Origin: Rubripirellula sp.
Lineage (GTDB): Bacteria > Planctomycetota > Planctomycetia > Pirellulales > Pirellulaceae
DNA length: 52,810 bases
Direction: 5' to 3'
Assembly (NCBI GenBank): GCA_012270385.1
Contig: JAAXIK010000274.1
Coordinates: 1 to 52,810, forward strand
The notes beneath the pieces are model-generated. The model worked only from the letters and a program-made list of their open reading frames with translations, did no database searches and was not told where the DNA came from. Within the stretch, counting starts at the first letter, position 1. Every line of letters starts with the position of its first letter. The translations under genes and the position numbers were made by a program. Below are positions 31,815-41,848 of this stretch, piece after piece.

Positions 31815-32960
31815 ATGAGATATGCATTCCGTTTGGCGGAGTTGTTGGGTCACACCCCTGACCGTCGCAAGCGTCCCGGTACGATCAAATCCATCGTCGA
31901 GCACACCGGCCTCGACCGACATCAAGTTGCCTCATTGCTTAAAAATGAAGCGAAATATATCCCGCTTGATGCGCTTTCAAGAATTTGTGACTACTTAATC
32001 GATCACGGCTACTCCACCGCGGAGCAACTACCCGGAGCCCTGTTCGCGGTGAATGCTGAGAACTTTTGGGAACTGCTGGCCAGGCGGGGGGAAATCGAGA
32101 TTGTTCTTGGAGTGCGACAGGCGCCCACAACACAGTCAGCAGACAACGCGACGGTGGTTGCAAGTGATGCAGTCTTGTTTGGGGAATTGCTTAATGGGGT
32201 TTCCACCCTTGGAGGTGTAGCCAAGCACCAAGGATCATCGGAACAAGAGGACGGCAAACTACTCCAACCCCCCATGCCAGATCGAATACAACAGTCGTTG
32301 GTGTGGAGTCCAGGAGAGGTCTCTCTGGAGGACGCACGTGCTCGAGCAAGCGAAGTGTTTGAAGGTTTTGTGGATGCTCAGGGTGATCGGGGCATGGTTT
32401 GTATTGGCAGCGTAAAGAGCAATCCTGTCGTTGAGCTGCTCTTTGCTGATGCATTTGGCTGCACACCTTTTGTGACCGAGGACGATGTGGACGATGTCTC
32501 CGCACGGTCTTGCCCTTTCTTTCTCAGGTATCGCGATAGTGACCCGAAACCCGATGGCGCTTCGGCTGGAACTCGGTTGAGTAAAAATGAAGACGCGCCC
32601 GAGCCTGGTTTCTATTACGAAAAGGATGATGGGACTTGGGCGTACGCCGGAGGAAAGAATCAGGATACTGCCCTTGTCTTCTATTTGTTCAGAGAAGCTT
32701 TGGGTCGGCTTGATATGGTTCTTAGTGGATTTTCCGGAAGAGCGACCCGATTACTTGCTAAGACACTCGCCATTCGCGGTGAGGAATTCTGGCCGCCTGT
32801 CTACGAGGAAGCTGGATTGCAGATGGGAGCTTATCTCGTGCAGTACGAAAACACGGAAACCAACCCGAATCGGGATGATCTGCTCTTTAATTCAGGCGGA
32901 GCCGTTAAGATTATGCCCCTACCCAAAAATGCGATTGCTCGGCGTATGGCACGTCGGTAA
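31815..32960 (+). CDS. Putative HTH (XRE/Cro-like) DNA-binding protein with uncharacterised C-terminal domain
   Basis: N-terminal 'GTIKSIVEHTGLDRHQVASLLKNEAKYIPLDALSRICDYLIDHG' resembles a Cro/C1 HTH; remaining ~290 aa unrecognised. Confidence 0.75.
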   Translation: MRYAFRLAELLGHTPDRRKRPGTIKSIVEHTGLDRHQVASLLKNEAKYIPLDALSRICDYLIDHGYSTAEQLPGALFAVNAENFWELLARRGEIEIVLGVRQAPTTQSADNATVVASDAVLFGELLNGVSTLGGVAKHQGSSEQEDGKLLQPPMPDRIQQSLVWSPGEVSLEDARARASEVFEGFVDAQGDRGMVCIGSVKSNPVVELLFADAFGCTPFVTEDDVDDVSARSCPFFLRYRDSDPKPDGASAGTRLSKNEDAPEPGFYYEKDDGTWAYAGGKNQDTALVFYLFREALGRLDMVLSGFSGRATRLLAKTLAIRGEEFWPPVYEEAGLQMGAYLVQYENTETNPNRDDLLFNSGGAVKIMPLPKNAIARRMARR

Positions 32961-33001
32961 CGGGCAGAACAAAATCTGATCGGAGTTAGCTGAGCAGGGA
33001 T

Positions 33002-35026
33002 TTACTGCTTCCATTGCCATTGCTCATCAAAGAAGCCTTCCAGGACTTTTTCTCCTGCAAAAATATCAGTAACGGTGCTATCGGTGCGAAGAATCGCCCA
33101 GTCCGGAAGCATCGCAATCTGCCTTGAGTTGCTCACATTGGAGAATTCACGAAAGGTCATCCCACTATTGATGACTAGGTATTTATCAGGATTAGCTGGA
33201 TTGGGATAACAAAGCGTTGCAACGTGTGTATCTGCGTCGAATCTATGGGACGGGAGGGAAATGGATTCTTGGTCCCAGCGTATTGGCAGATCAGATTTGA
33301 TCTTCTTAAGGAAAAGATTCCCAGTGAAGTCACCAAAGCAAATGAGATGATTCTCTTTAATCATTGATTCAGTAAGATCGATGTCTTGAACAACTCGAAT
33401 GTCGCCACGCATGAGAGTTCTCCAGCGATGTTTTGCATATTCAAACTCACGCTCAATCCATTTTTGCGTGGCATCGTGTCCATTAAGTTCGCTGGGTGCA
33501 ACAAAAAGAAACCGATCACAGAATGCATCATCGATTGGACCTTGAAGACCCGGACGCTTTCTGAGCGACGTATCGACCTCGTTGAGCTCTTGCCATTGTT
33601 CTCGTTTGATGAATTCAACTTGCAGGCCGGGTGCGACGTTCCTATCGGAAACCTCAATCAACTCTCCGTCAATGACGACTTGGATTTTCTGGCTGAGTTG
33701 AGGCCATCCTGAATCGCGAAAATTCAATTTCAGACGCGTTATACCTTCCGTTGAAATTACAATCTGTTGGTTGTCGGTGATGCGAGCTCCGGCTTGACTG
33801 AAAATCCAATGTTCTTTGAGTCCAGTGATTTCTAGCCAATCTGCTTTCCAATACCGCAGTGTGCAGGTGGTGAAATTAATTTCACGTCGCGGGCTCTCGT
33901 TAGGCTCAGAAGCCAAACGGTTAAGAGATCCCTCAATCTTGAGTGCGCTATCGGTATCAATCTTATGCCCCATATTCCTTCCGATGATATGGGTAACCGG
34001 GATTTCCGATTTTTCCGCCTGTTCAACCACTCGATCCGCTGCTTGCCGCTGCTTATCCAGTTCCCCACTGTAGGCGACTGTGGGCACGTTTCTGAGATTC
34101 CCGACCCATGGTAGCACGTCATACCAATTGAGTAGCTTCTGTTGAGTTGGGGTGATGGCGAAGGGAGTTTCCTCTTTCCAGCCCTGATAGATCAATGTGT
34201 CGACAAAGCCAGCTCCCGGGTTCGCAGCGAACCAGTTTGCCGGTTGGTGGACGGCCATGTGCCAGCAGCCTGCTCCACCCATTGAAAAGCCACGTATAGA
34301 AATTTTCGATGAATCAATGTTGGCAATCTTTTTGAGATGCTCAATCGCTTCGTTCACGTCAGTTTCACCTGCAAATTTGAAGGCATTGCAGTGCCTACCA
34401 AATGGGTGCAGAACCAAGGTGTTCTTAGGTGCATATTGCCCAACGCGTTCTAGACGCTCGGCTAGAAATGCGATTTCGGTTTTATTGTCACCCCTTCCGT
34501 GCAGCCATACATCGAGTCGATAGGGAATTTCGGAATCGGGTTGATATCCAACCGGTAGCACGATCCCGTAAGGCTGTATGGAATCATCTAGACGTGATCG
34601 AAATCCGCCAGCTAGTGGCATCGGGGAATCGATGACTTTCTCAGTTAGTCCTAAAAGTTGTAACCCAGATGAGCCGGTGGCGAGTGATGCCAATCGCCGT
34701 TCGGCTTGATCAAGGAGCTTGTTGGCAGCATCGACGTCTTTTTCCCGGTAAAACCCATCTTCGGTAAGTGCAAGATCGACTGCCCTAATCAGGACATCAA
34801 CATCACCGATCCAATTCTTTCCCACACTCTTCGAGAGCAATTGGCTCCGAACAGATAGGTCGCGTACCCGTTTTGTCAGCACTAGACGGGAGGAATCGCT
34901 GATTGAGATTCCTTTGGGTGGAAGCTGCTTGTAGCTCTGGGCGGGAAGGAGCTGTCTGTCCAGGTTGTTGATCACCAAGGTCAGTAGACAGGACAGTAGT
35001 ACGTGATGCGGAAAAATGGGTTGCAA
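33002..35026 (-). CDS. Secreted alpha/beta hydrolase (prolyl-oligopeptidase/PHB-depolymerase-like) with extra C-terminal region
   Basis: 'VWLHGRGDNKTEIAFLAERL', nucleophile elbow 'ISIRGFSMGGAGCWHMAVHQP', 'GRNMGHKIDTDS'. Confidence 0.83.
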   Translation of the reverse strand: MQPIFPHHVLLSCLLTLVINNLDRQLLPAQSYKQLPPKGISISDSSRLVLTKRVRDLSVRSQLLSKSVGKNWIGDVDVLIRAVDLALTEDGFYREKDVDAANKLLDQAERRLASLATGSSGLQLLGLTEKVIDSPMPLAGGFRSRLDDSIQPYGIVLPVGYQPDSEIPYRLDVWLHGRGDNKTEIAFLAERLERVGQYAPKNTLVLHPFGRHCNAFKFAGETDVNEAIEHLKKIANIDSSKISIRGFSMGGAGCWHMAVHQPANWFAANPGAGFVDTLIYQGWKEETPFAITPTQQKLLNWYDVLPWVGNLRNVPTVAYSGELDKQRQAADRVVEQAEKSEIPVTHIIGRNMGHKIDTDSALKIEGSLNRLASEPNESPRREINFTTCTLRYWKADWLEITGLKEHWIFSQAGARITDNQQIVISTEGITRLKLNFRDSGWPQLSQKIQVVIDGELIEVSDRNVAPGLQVEFIKREQWQELNEVDTSLRKRPGLQGPIDDAFCDRFLFVAPSELNGHDATQKWIEREFEYAKHRWRTLMRGDIRVVQDIDLTESMIKENHLICFGDFTGNLFLKKIKSDLPIRWDQESISLPSHRFDADTHVATLCYPNPANPDKYLVINSGMTFREFSNVSNSRQIAMLPDWAILRTDSTVTDIFAGEKVLEGFFDEQWQWKQ

Positions 35027-35093
35027 CTTGGCTATCTCCTAGACTGGTTCGGAACCGCAATATCATACGCTTTTTGGCACAGGCTTCACCGTT

Positions 35094-36665
35094 ATGGTTA
35101 GAAAAAAGCAATTCAGAAATCTTATCATTGTTTTCGGCGATCAACTCAATCACGACTCGGCAGCATTTGATGGATTTGATCCGAACTTAGACCAAGTGTG
35201 GATGGCTGAAGCCGCGGGAGAGGCAACCCATGTTTGGAATCATAAGTATCGCTTGGTCGGTTTCTTTGCACCCATGCGACACTTTCGGGACGAAATGTTG
35301 GCAGCGGGCAAGCAGGTGATCTACCATCAGTTAAGTTCGGACGCAGGCCAAGATGAAGGGGAGTCCCTCAGTGATTTATTACTTATCACCCTGAAACGAT
35401 TTTCGTTTGAGCGGGCGATCTTCGTTCAACCGGGAGACTTCCGGGTCCAACAATCGATGAAAGCTTGCATCAAGAAGGCCGGTGTGATTTGCGATGAGAG
35501 GGAGGATCGGACGTATTATTGCTCGTTGGATCGTTTCTCACGTTGGGCGGAGGGTCGCCGGTCTTTCGTGCTTGAGCAGTTCTATCGAGTCATGCGGAAA
35601 GAACACCGTGTCATGATGCAAGATGAAAAGACACCCACCGGGGATGCCTGGAATTTTGATAAGGATAATCGTGGTAAGTTTGGCAAATCGGGCCCCGGAG
35701 CCATTCCACCGGCACCTTCCTTCAAGCCAGATTCAATCACTGAGCAAGTGATGGATATGGTGGACTCAAGATTCAACGATCACCCGGGCAGGATGACAGA
35801 CTTTGATCTGCCTGTGACGCGTACTCAGGCATTGGAATTACTGGAAGATTTCGTTGTTCATCGCTTGCCCTTGTTTGGTACGTATCAGGACGCCATGTGG
35901 TCCGATCAACAGTTTCTTTATCACTCTCGATTGTCTCACGCTATGAATCTGAAATTGCTTTCACCTCGCGAGGTGGTGGAAGCTGCGGTGGAGCGTCTTG
36001 AAACGAGCCAAGCTCCCATTAATTCTGTGGAAGGATTTGTTAGGCAGATCCTTGGCTGGCGAGAATATGTCCGAGGGATTTACTGGACGCAGATGCCAGA
36101 GTACGCCCAGCTCAATGCTCTCGGGTGTGATTCAGATCAGAACGTACCGTCTTTCTTTTGGGACGGTGAAACAAAGATGGCATGTGTAGCAGACGCAATG
36201 AGGTTATTGATAGATACTGCCTATGCTCATCATATCCAACGATTGATGGTGCTTGGTCTCTACGCGCAGCTCCTGGGAGTCCATCCTCAGCACTTCAATG
36301 ACTGGCATCTTGCCATGTATGCTGACGCGATTGATTGGGTATCGCTACCCAATACCTTGGGGATGAGTCAGCATGCTGACGATGGAATTATGGCAACCAA
36401 GCCCTACTGTGCCAGTGGTGCCTATATCGATCGCATGGGTAATTTTTGTAAGGGTTGTATCTACTCGCCCAAGAAAGCGATCGGGGAGGATGCATGCCCC
36501 ATTACAACCCTTTACTGGGATTTTTTAGCGCGACACCGAGATCGTTTTAAGACCAACCATAGAATGGTGATGCAGTACAAAAATCTAGATCGAAAGGATC
36601 CAGTTGAGTTGGATCAGATCTTGAGCAGGGCACAGTTGATTAAATCAGGGGAATTGAAAGTTTAG
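35094..36665 (+). CDS. phrB: Cryptochrome/photolyase-related protein, FeS-BCP type (deoxyribodipyrimidine photolyase-related)
   Basis: 'LIIVFGDQLNHDSAAF', 'GWREYVRGIYW', 'HHIQRLMVLGLYAQLLGVHPQHFNDWHLAMYADAIDWVSLPNTLGMSQHADDGIMATKPYCASGAYIDRMGNFCKGCIYSPKKAIGEDACPITTLYWDFLARH', with four C-terminal Cys. Confidence 0.93.
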   Translation: MVRKKQFRNLIIVFGDQLNHDSAAFDGFDPNLDQVWMAEAAGEATHVWNHKYRLVGFFAPMRHFRDEMLAAGKQVIYHQLSSDAGQDEGESLSDLLLITLKRFSFERAIFVQPGDFRVQQSMKACIKKAGVICDEREDRTYYCSLDRFSRWAEGRRSFVLEQFYRVMRKEHRVMMQDEKTPTGDAWNFDKDNRGKFGKSGPGAIPPAPSFKPDSITEQVMDMVDSRFNDHPGRMTDFDLPVTRTQALELLEDFVVHRLPLFGTYQDAMWSDQQFLYHSRLSHAMNLKLLSPREVVEAAVERLETSQAPINSVEGFVRQILGWREYVRGIYWTQMPEYAQLNALGCDSDQNVPSFFWDGETKMACVADAMRLLIDTAYAHHIQRLMVLGLYAQLLGVHPQHFNDWHLAMYADAIDWVSLPNTLGMSQHADDGIMATKPYCASGAYIDRMGNFCKGCIYSPKKAIGEDACPITTLYWDFLARHRDRFKTNHRMVMQYKNLDRKDPVELDQILSRAQLIKSGELKV

Positions 36666-36749
36666 AGGTTGGACCATGGGTCGCAGCTTCCTCAATCTTT
36701 TCCGAACTAAGGATGTTAGATCACGACAGCTTGGCTTCAAGCTCATTCG

Positions 36750-37151
36750 CTACGGTTCAGACGTGGCGTTATCCATCAGATTCTTTACCGCTTTGATTAA
36801 TTCAGGCTCGATAATCAGAGCATCATCTGACTCGGCATCAAGAAGAATTCCGTAGTCTTTTGGTAGGTATTGCAAGAGTGCTTCACCTTCAATGATGATG
36901 CCATCAATTTCGTCATCAGCCGCGATCATCGTGTCTGCATCATCGACAAATGACTTGGCCACTTCGTTGGTGGAAAAAACAAGCAATGCTTCCATGTCTT
37001 CGATTTCAGCAACGAATGCACCAAAATCCTGTCCTTCATCATCTTCCGAATTACTGATCAAGATGAATTCGTTATCTTTGATAAGGGAAAGAAGTTGATT
37101 CACTTCGCGATCTGCAACAGCCTGTTGGATCGACTCGTTCAAGGTGCTCAT
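36750..37151 (-). CDS. Small acidic protein, SseB-like
   Basis: 133-aa strongly acidic ORF; 'FILISNSEDDEGQDFGAFVAEIEDMEALLVFSTNEVAKSFVDDAD' resembles the SseB N-terminal fold. Confidence 0.65.
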   Translation of the reverse strand: MSTLNESIQQAVADREVNQLLSLIKDNEFILISNSEDDEGQDFGAFVAEIEDMEALLVFSTNEVAKSFVDDADTMIAADDEIDGIIIEGEALLQYLPKDYGILLDAESDDALIIEPELIKAVKNLMDNATSEP

Positions 37152-37309
37152 GGTTTTCTTGTTTTTCCAGCTAAACGTGAAGCTTTAGGTACTTACGGTA
37201 GTATATCGCTTTGCTTGAATCTCCGTTAGGTTGCCGTGTGGCTGCTTACGAATTTCCTCAAGCAACTCGTGTAAGATGAACGGTTCACCATCAAAGAAGC
37301 CATGGGAAC

Positions 37310-39367
37310 CTAAGCAACTCTTTTTGGATCGTCACTGATCGCAGAGAAGTCTTCTTTTTGGCCGTTACGTTCCACGTCAGACTGACCAGGACTTTGATCC
37401 ATGCAGTTTTGGATATTCAATGTCGTTTCCATGTTTTCTGACAAAAAAGATAGAGCAATTGGCTTGCTATGGTCATGAGTATCAGGAGCGATGAATGTCA
37501 TCACAGAGAAAAACCAATCTGTGAATTCAATCAGCCCAATCTCTAATCGAGTATTCTCACCACCATAGATTGGGAATTTCCTTCCCAGATTGGATGCGAA
37601 GTCGCGAATAAGAAAACGTGAAAGTCGAAGATTCGAAGAATACAACTGTGCTGGATAGGCTAGCGTTCCCAGTACCGGCAGCCAGCTCAATAGAAGTGCC
37701 ACACGATGATTCTTCAGTGGTTGATGCGATATTCTTTGATTGACCAAGGTGAGGCTCAATCTGAGTATTGGTGCGACGAGGAAGGGTATTAAAAGCAACA
37801 CATTCTTTGTCTCATAGAAACCAACAAGCCCGATAATCTTCAGAGGCGTAAACACGGGGGATAAAAATTTTAGACCCACGTGAAAACCGAAACCTCGCAG
37901 GCAATCACGAATCTGAGGATTTGAAAGTGTGTGTCTAAGCCGATCCGCCTCCACACCATCCATTCTTCCGGCTAGCGTCCAGCGATCGACCCTTCTCCGT
38001 ATGAGGTGTTTACCGTAGCGATTTTGGAACGCGCGATTCTGCGTAAGTCGCCATACACGTCGTGTCAGTTGTTTGCGCCGGTGTGAGTCACTCAGGAAAC
38101 GATGCAACGAAGTGGGTGTTACTCTTCGTAGCATCCGATGGAGCGTGTACCTTTTCCATGATGGCGACGCTCCGTTCGGCACACGTTCGGTTCTAATCAG
38201 TGAAGCCCAATTTCGATGAAGTGAGAATCGCAGTACTCTCTTGCGGATCTTGGGTTGCAGCAAAAAATTATGCGTTCGACGTCGATGATTTTGATCGCCC
38301 AGATAGCGAGCTGCAAAACGAAATAATTTTCCGGGGAATAAATTGCATAGCCAGATGAGGGAGATGAGTAGTCGATGCCTACTCGCAAGAGTTGCCTGAT
38401 CTAAGGTGCGTTCTTGCTGCCAGCGCCTTAGACGCTCCACGGCACAGTTCCCATAAAACTTGCGGTTGAAAAACTTCCAAGGCTTTCGAAAGATCGCGAC
38501 CTCTGAATTTTTCCAAGCTAGATGATGCCAGATCAGCTGATCGACACTCTCTTCGAGTTCAGCTAGGCCCTCAACTCCTAGGTTTGTACTCAATACACTC
38601 CGATGGTCTCGCACCCAAGTTTTTAGTTTTCGATGATCTAATTCATCAAAGGGTGGAAAATGAGCATTCTTGATTCCATCGATGAGGTACTTGGCAACGA
38701 GGATAGCTGGTATGCCAGACTCCAAATCAATCACGGTGTATTGGTTTTCAACACGGAGCAAGTTGGCAGTGGACACCATCGCTGCGGGGGAAACCTGCCA
38801 GCCTGTTCCAATGAGCCCGCACTGCCGTAATTGAGCTTCCAGAACTCGCATGGTTTCAAGAAGCTCACTCATTTCGGATCGCCCTTGAGATGACTTCTGT
38901 TTCTCGAGTCCAAGAAAACGGCGAATCACTCGTCTGGGTCGTGTTGCGTCGGTATCCATGGGGCGGATACCCCGTCCTTGAATCCATTCCGCTGCGAGTA
39001 CCCAACAGTTGGAGACGCGATCAAATCTCACGTAGAGCGGCTTTGCAACGTGCACTGGTGAATTGAGTCCGCGAAGAATCTGGCCCACGACAATCCGACG
39101 ATGGTAACAGGCTAAGATTGCGTCTCGATTGGACTGATAAGCAAAAGGAGCTTGGAAGCAAATGCGGTAGATGATTCGAGTTAGCCAGCCCGGTGAAAAC
39201 CGTTTCTCCACACATCGAATTTTTTTTCCGCAATCCAGTGTAGCGTCACAAAGAATCGCCCGTGCCGCTCTCCCCTCACCCAAAGTACTAATCGTTTTGA
39301 CGGAGGTGGGGTGAGGAAGTAGGCTGAAATTCACCTTAGCAATAGATTGATGGAGTGGGACTGTCAT
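37310..39367 (-). CDS. Uncharacterised large basic protein; N-terminal part resembles a kinase-like (ABC1/UbiB/APH-type) fold, C-terminal hydrophobic segments
   Basis: 'GKKIRCVEKRFSPGWL', 'SNCWVLAAEWIQGRGIRP', 'RQCGLIGTGWQVSPAAMVSTANLLRVENQYTVIDLESGIPAIL'; C-terminal 'VLLLIPFLVAPILRLSLTLV'. 685-aa ORF. Confidence 0.7.
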   Translation of the reverse strand: MTVPLHQSIAKVNFSLLPHPTSVKTISTLGEGRAARAILCDATLDCGKKIRCVEKRFSPGWLTRIIYRICFQAPFAYQSNRDAILACYHRRIVVGQILRGLNSPVHVAKPLYVRFDRVSNCWVLAAEWIQGRGIRPMDTDATRPRRVIRRFLGLEKQKSSQGRSEMSELLETMRVLEAQLRQCGLIGTGWQVSPAAMVSTANLLRVENQYTVIDLESGIPAILVAKYLIDGIKNAHFPPFDELDHRKLKTWVRDHRSVLSTNLGVEGLAELEESVDQLIWHHLAWKNSEVAIFRKPWKFFNRKFYGNCAVERLRRWQQERTLDQATLASRHRLLISLIWLCNLFPGKLFRFAARYLGDQNHRRRTHNFLLQPKIRKRVLRFSLHRNWASLIRTERVPNGASPSWKRYTLHRMLRRVTPTSLHRFLSDSHRRKQLTRRVWRLTQNRAFQNRYGKHLIRRRVDRWTLAGRMDGVEADRLRHTLSNPQIRDCLRGFGFHVGLKFLSPVFTPLKIIGLVGFYETKNVLLLIPFLVAPILRLSLTLVNQRISHQPLKNHRVALLLSWLPVLGTLAYPAQLYSSNLRLSRFLIRDFASNLGRKFPIYGGENTRLEIGLIEFTDWFFSVMTFIAPDTHDHSKPIALSFLSENMETTLNIQNCMDQSPGQSDVERNGQKEDFSAISDDPKRVA

Positions 39368-39479
39368 CAGGACAATCTTGTCGTCAGAATAGACTGAGCT
39401 CGGAAGGCTATTCCTTCTGCTCGGATTCGATGCTCGATCTGCACGGTATCGTTCTGAGTGAGAAGAGACAAGATGAATC

Positions 39480-41735
39480 TTGGAAATGTTGGTTTCCGAG
39501 ACGCTTTTTCGATCTCAAACCACTCCATCCGCTAGCGATTACCGTATAGGCATCAAGGTAAGGCTATTTCGCGTGTCCGAATCAAACGCTCTTCGACTAG
39601 CTACGCTCGTGCAGTATTTACCGGGTGTGGGACCTTCTCGTGCAAAACGGCTACAGAAACTGGGAGTCAATACCGCCCAGCAAATACTCTTCTTCTTACC
39701 TAGAAGTTATGAATTACCTGCACCGGTCTGTGCCATAGACAAAATTCAGGAGGGAGTACCTTGCTCGTTGATTGGCGAGGTAGAAGATATTGATCTCATC
39801 ACACGATCGCCGGGTAAATCGATCTGCAATGTAATCGTCATCAATGAAAGCGGAGCGGTAAGGTTACTGTTTTTTAACCAGCCCTACCGAGCCGAGCAAT
39901 TGACGATAGGTCAGCGTTTGCAAGTATCTGGTAATCCACGCCTGAACGGTCTGCAGGTTGAATTCACACATCCAAAAGTGGTCACCCTATCGGACGAAGA
40001 GGATCTTCCTGTGCCTGAGATTCTTCCCGTGTATTCACTGACTGAAGGACTCAAGCAAACAGACCTTCGAAAGACGGTGCGAATGGTAGTTGATGAGTTA
40101 TCTGATCAGTTGAAGGAGGTAATGCCGCAATCACTTCGAATCCGAGCAGCCCAAGCACTGCGAGCGGCCGGAGTGATTGATCGAGATCAATTGCCAGGGA
40201 TTTCAGATTCCATTCGAGGATTGCATTTTCCATCGGACCAAAGAATTCTTGATCAATCCAGAGCACGGTTGATCTTTCAAGAGTGTTTGGTTCTTCAGCT
40301 CGCACTCGCTATTCGACAGAAACGTCTGTCAACGGAAAGAAAATCTCCGGTACTCACTTCGAGTGCAATGATTGATGCGAGAATCAAAAACCGATTTCCG
40401 TTTCCGCTGACGATCGATCAGGAACGGGTGATTGAAGAAATTCAGTCGGATGTGGCTCGCCCTTTTCCTATGAATCGTTTACTGCAGGGCGATGTGGGAA
40501 GTGGCAAAACAGTGGTCGCCGTTTACGCGATGCTGCTTTGCGTTGCAAATCGTTATCAAGCAGTCTTGATGGCACCGACGGAAGTCCTGGCCAGACAGCA
40601 TTACCTTACCCTGAAATCCTACCTTGCCGAGACGAAGGTGACGGTTGGACTTCTCAGTGGGTCGCTGTCAAACGCTGATCGACGACAGGTGTTACATGAT
40701 GCGGAGACGGGGCAGATTGATCTGCTTGTTGGGACCCAGGCATTATTGCATGGAGGAGTAAGGTTCTCGCAGCTTGGTCTTTGCGTGGTGGATGAACAAC
40801 ACAAGTTTGGTGTAGCTCAAAGAGAAATGCTAAGAAGAGGTGGCGCAGATCCCCACTACCTTGTGATGTCTGCTACACCCATTCCAAGATCCATTGCAAT
40901 GACTCTATTCGGAGATGCTGAGCTAAGTACCCTTCGGGGTGCACCTCCTGGGCGCGGAAGCGTCCATACTTATTTATCTCATCAGGGTTGGAAGGATCGA
41001 TGGTGGAATTTTGTTTGTGAGAAACTCAACGAAGGGCGTCAGGCGTACGTGGTTGCACCGATGATTGATTCTGTTGCATCGTCAAGCGATGCAATGGATG
41101 AGGCCGAAATGAGCAAGAACGAGGATATTTCTTCAGTTGAATCAGTTTACGAAGATCTCGCGAATGGATTACTCTCAGATTATCGCATCGGCCTCCTGCA
41201 TGGCAGAATGGATCAGCAGCAGAAACAGCGGGTGATGGAAGATTTCCATTCCGGAAAGCTGCAGGTTCTCGTCTCCACCACGGTCATTGAAGTCGGAATC
41301 GACGTTAGCAACGCTACAGTCATGACCATATTGGGAGCTCAAAAATTTGGGCTCGCACAACTTCATCAATTGCGAGGGCGGGTTTCTCGGGGTGTGCATG
41401 ATGGTCACGTTTGTGTCTTTACCGACGGTGAGACTCATCCAGATGATCATGAACGCTTGAAGGTATTTGAGAGCACTCATGACGGAGTCGAGTTGGCTGA
41501 GGCAGATTTTCGACTCCGTGGACCAGGTGACTTCTTTGGCAAGAGCCAGAGCGGTTTGCCTCCGCTCCGTATCACGGACTTGCACCGCGATCAGGAAATG
41601 ATGAGGGTTGCAAGAAGGTTGGCGAAGGAGAGTGTTGAGGATGAGGAGTTCTTTGAATCGGAGGATTGGGCAGAGTTAAGAAGTCAAGTGCTACGAAGGT
41701 ATGGTGACCGACTTGATCTAGGGGATTTGACGTAA
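39480..41735 (+). CDS. recG: ATP-dependent DNA helicase RecG
   Basis: 'LPGVGPSRAKRLQKLGVNTAQQILFFLPRSYE', 'LLQGDVGSGKTVVA', 'MAPTEVLARQHY', 'VVDEQHKFGVAQRE', 'VMSATPIPRSIAMT', 'LHQLRGRVSRG'. The true start may be GTG at 39573. Confidence 0.97.
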   Translation: MEMLVSETLFRSQTTPSASDYRIGIKVRLFRVSESNALRLATLVQYLPGVGPSRAKRLQKLGVNTAQQILFFLPRSYELPAPVCAIDKIQEGVPCSLIGEVEDIDLITRSPGKSICNVIVINESGAVRLLFFNQPYRAEQLTIGQRLQVSGNPRLNGLQVEFTHPKVVTLSDEEDLPVPEILPVYSLTEGLKQTDLRKTVRMVVDELSDQLKEVMPQSLRIRAAQALRAAGVIDRDQLPGISDSIRGLHFPSDQRILDQSRARLIFQECLVLQLALAIRQKRLSTERKSPVLTSSAMIDARIKNRFPFPLTIDQERVIEEIQSDVARPFPMNRLLQGDVGSGKTVVAVYAMLLCVANRYQAVLMAPTEVLARQHYLTLKSYLAETKVTVGLLSGSLSNADRRQVLHDAETGQIDLLVGTQALLHGGVRFSQLGLCVVDEQHKFGVAQREMLRRGGADPHYLVMSATPIPRSIAMTLFGDAELSTLRGAPPGRGSVHTYLSHQGWKDRWWNFVCEKLNEGRQAYVVAPMIDSVASSSDAMDEAEMSKNEDISSVESVYEDLANGLLSDYRIGLLHGRMDQQQKQRVMEDFHSGKLQVLVSTTVIEVGIDVSNATVMTILGAQKFGLAQLHQLRGRVSRGVHDGHVCVFTDGETHPDDHERLKVFESTHDGVELAEADFRLRGPGDFFGKSQSGLPPLRITDLHRDQEMMRVARRLAKESVEDEEFFESEDWAELRSQVLRRYGDRLDLGDLT

Positions 41736-41848
41736 ACACTTCGAATCTGCTCTGCCCTGGCTTAATGAGATCTTGCGGTAAGATCGCTTCACAGTTCGTT
41801 TGACAATTCACGTCTTGTCATGAATAGCTTTCGATAAATCCGCAACCG

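Noticed and set aside
36650-36752. In-frame continuation after the TAG of the SseB-like gene
   Set aside because: Continuation RMSLKPSCRDLTSLVRKRLRKL… has a different composition and overlaps the photolyase end; not coding-like.
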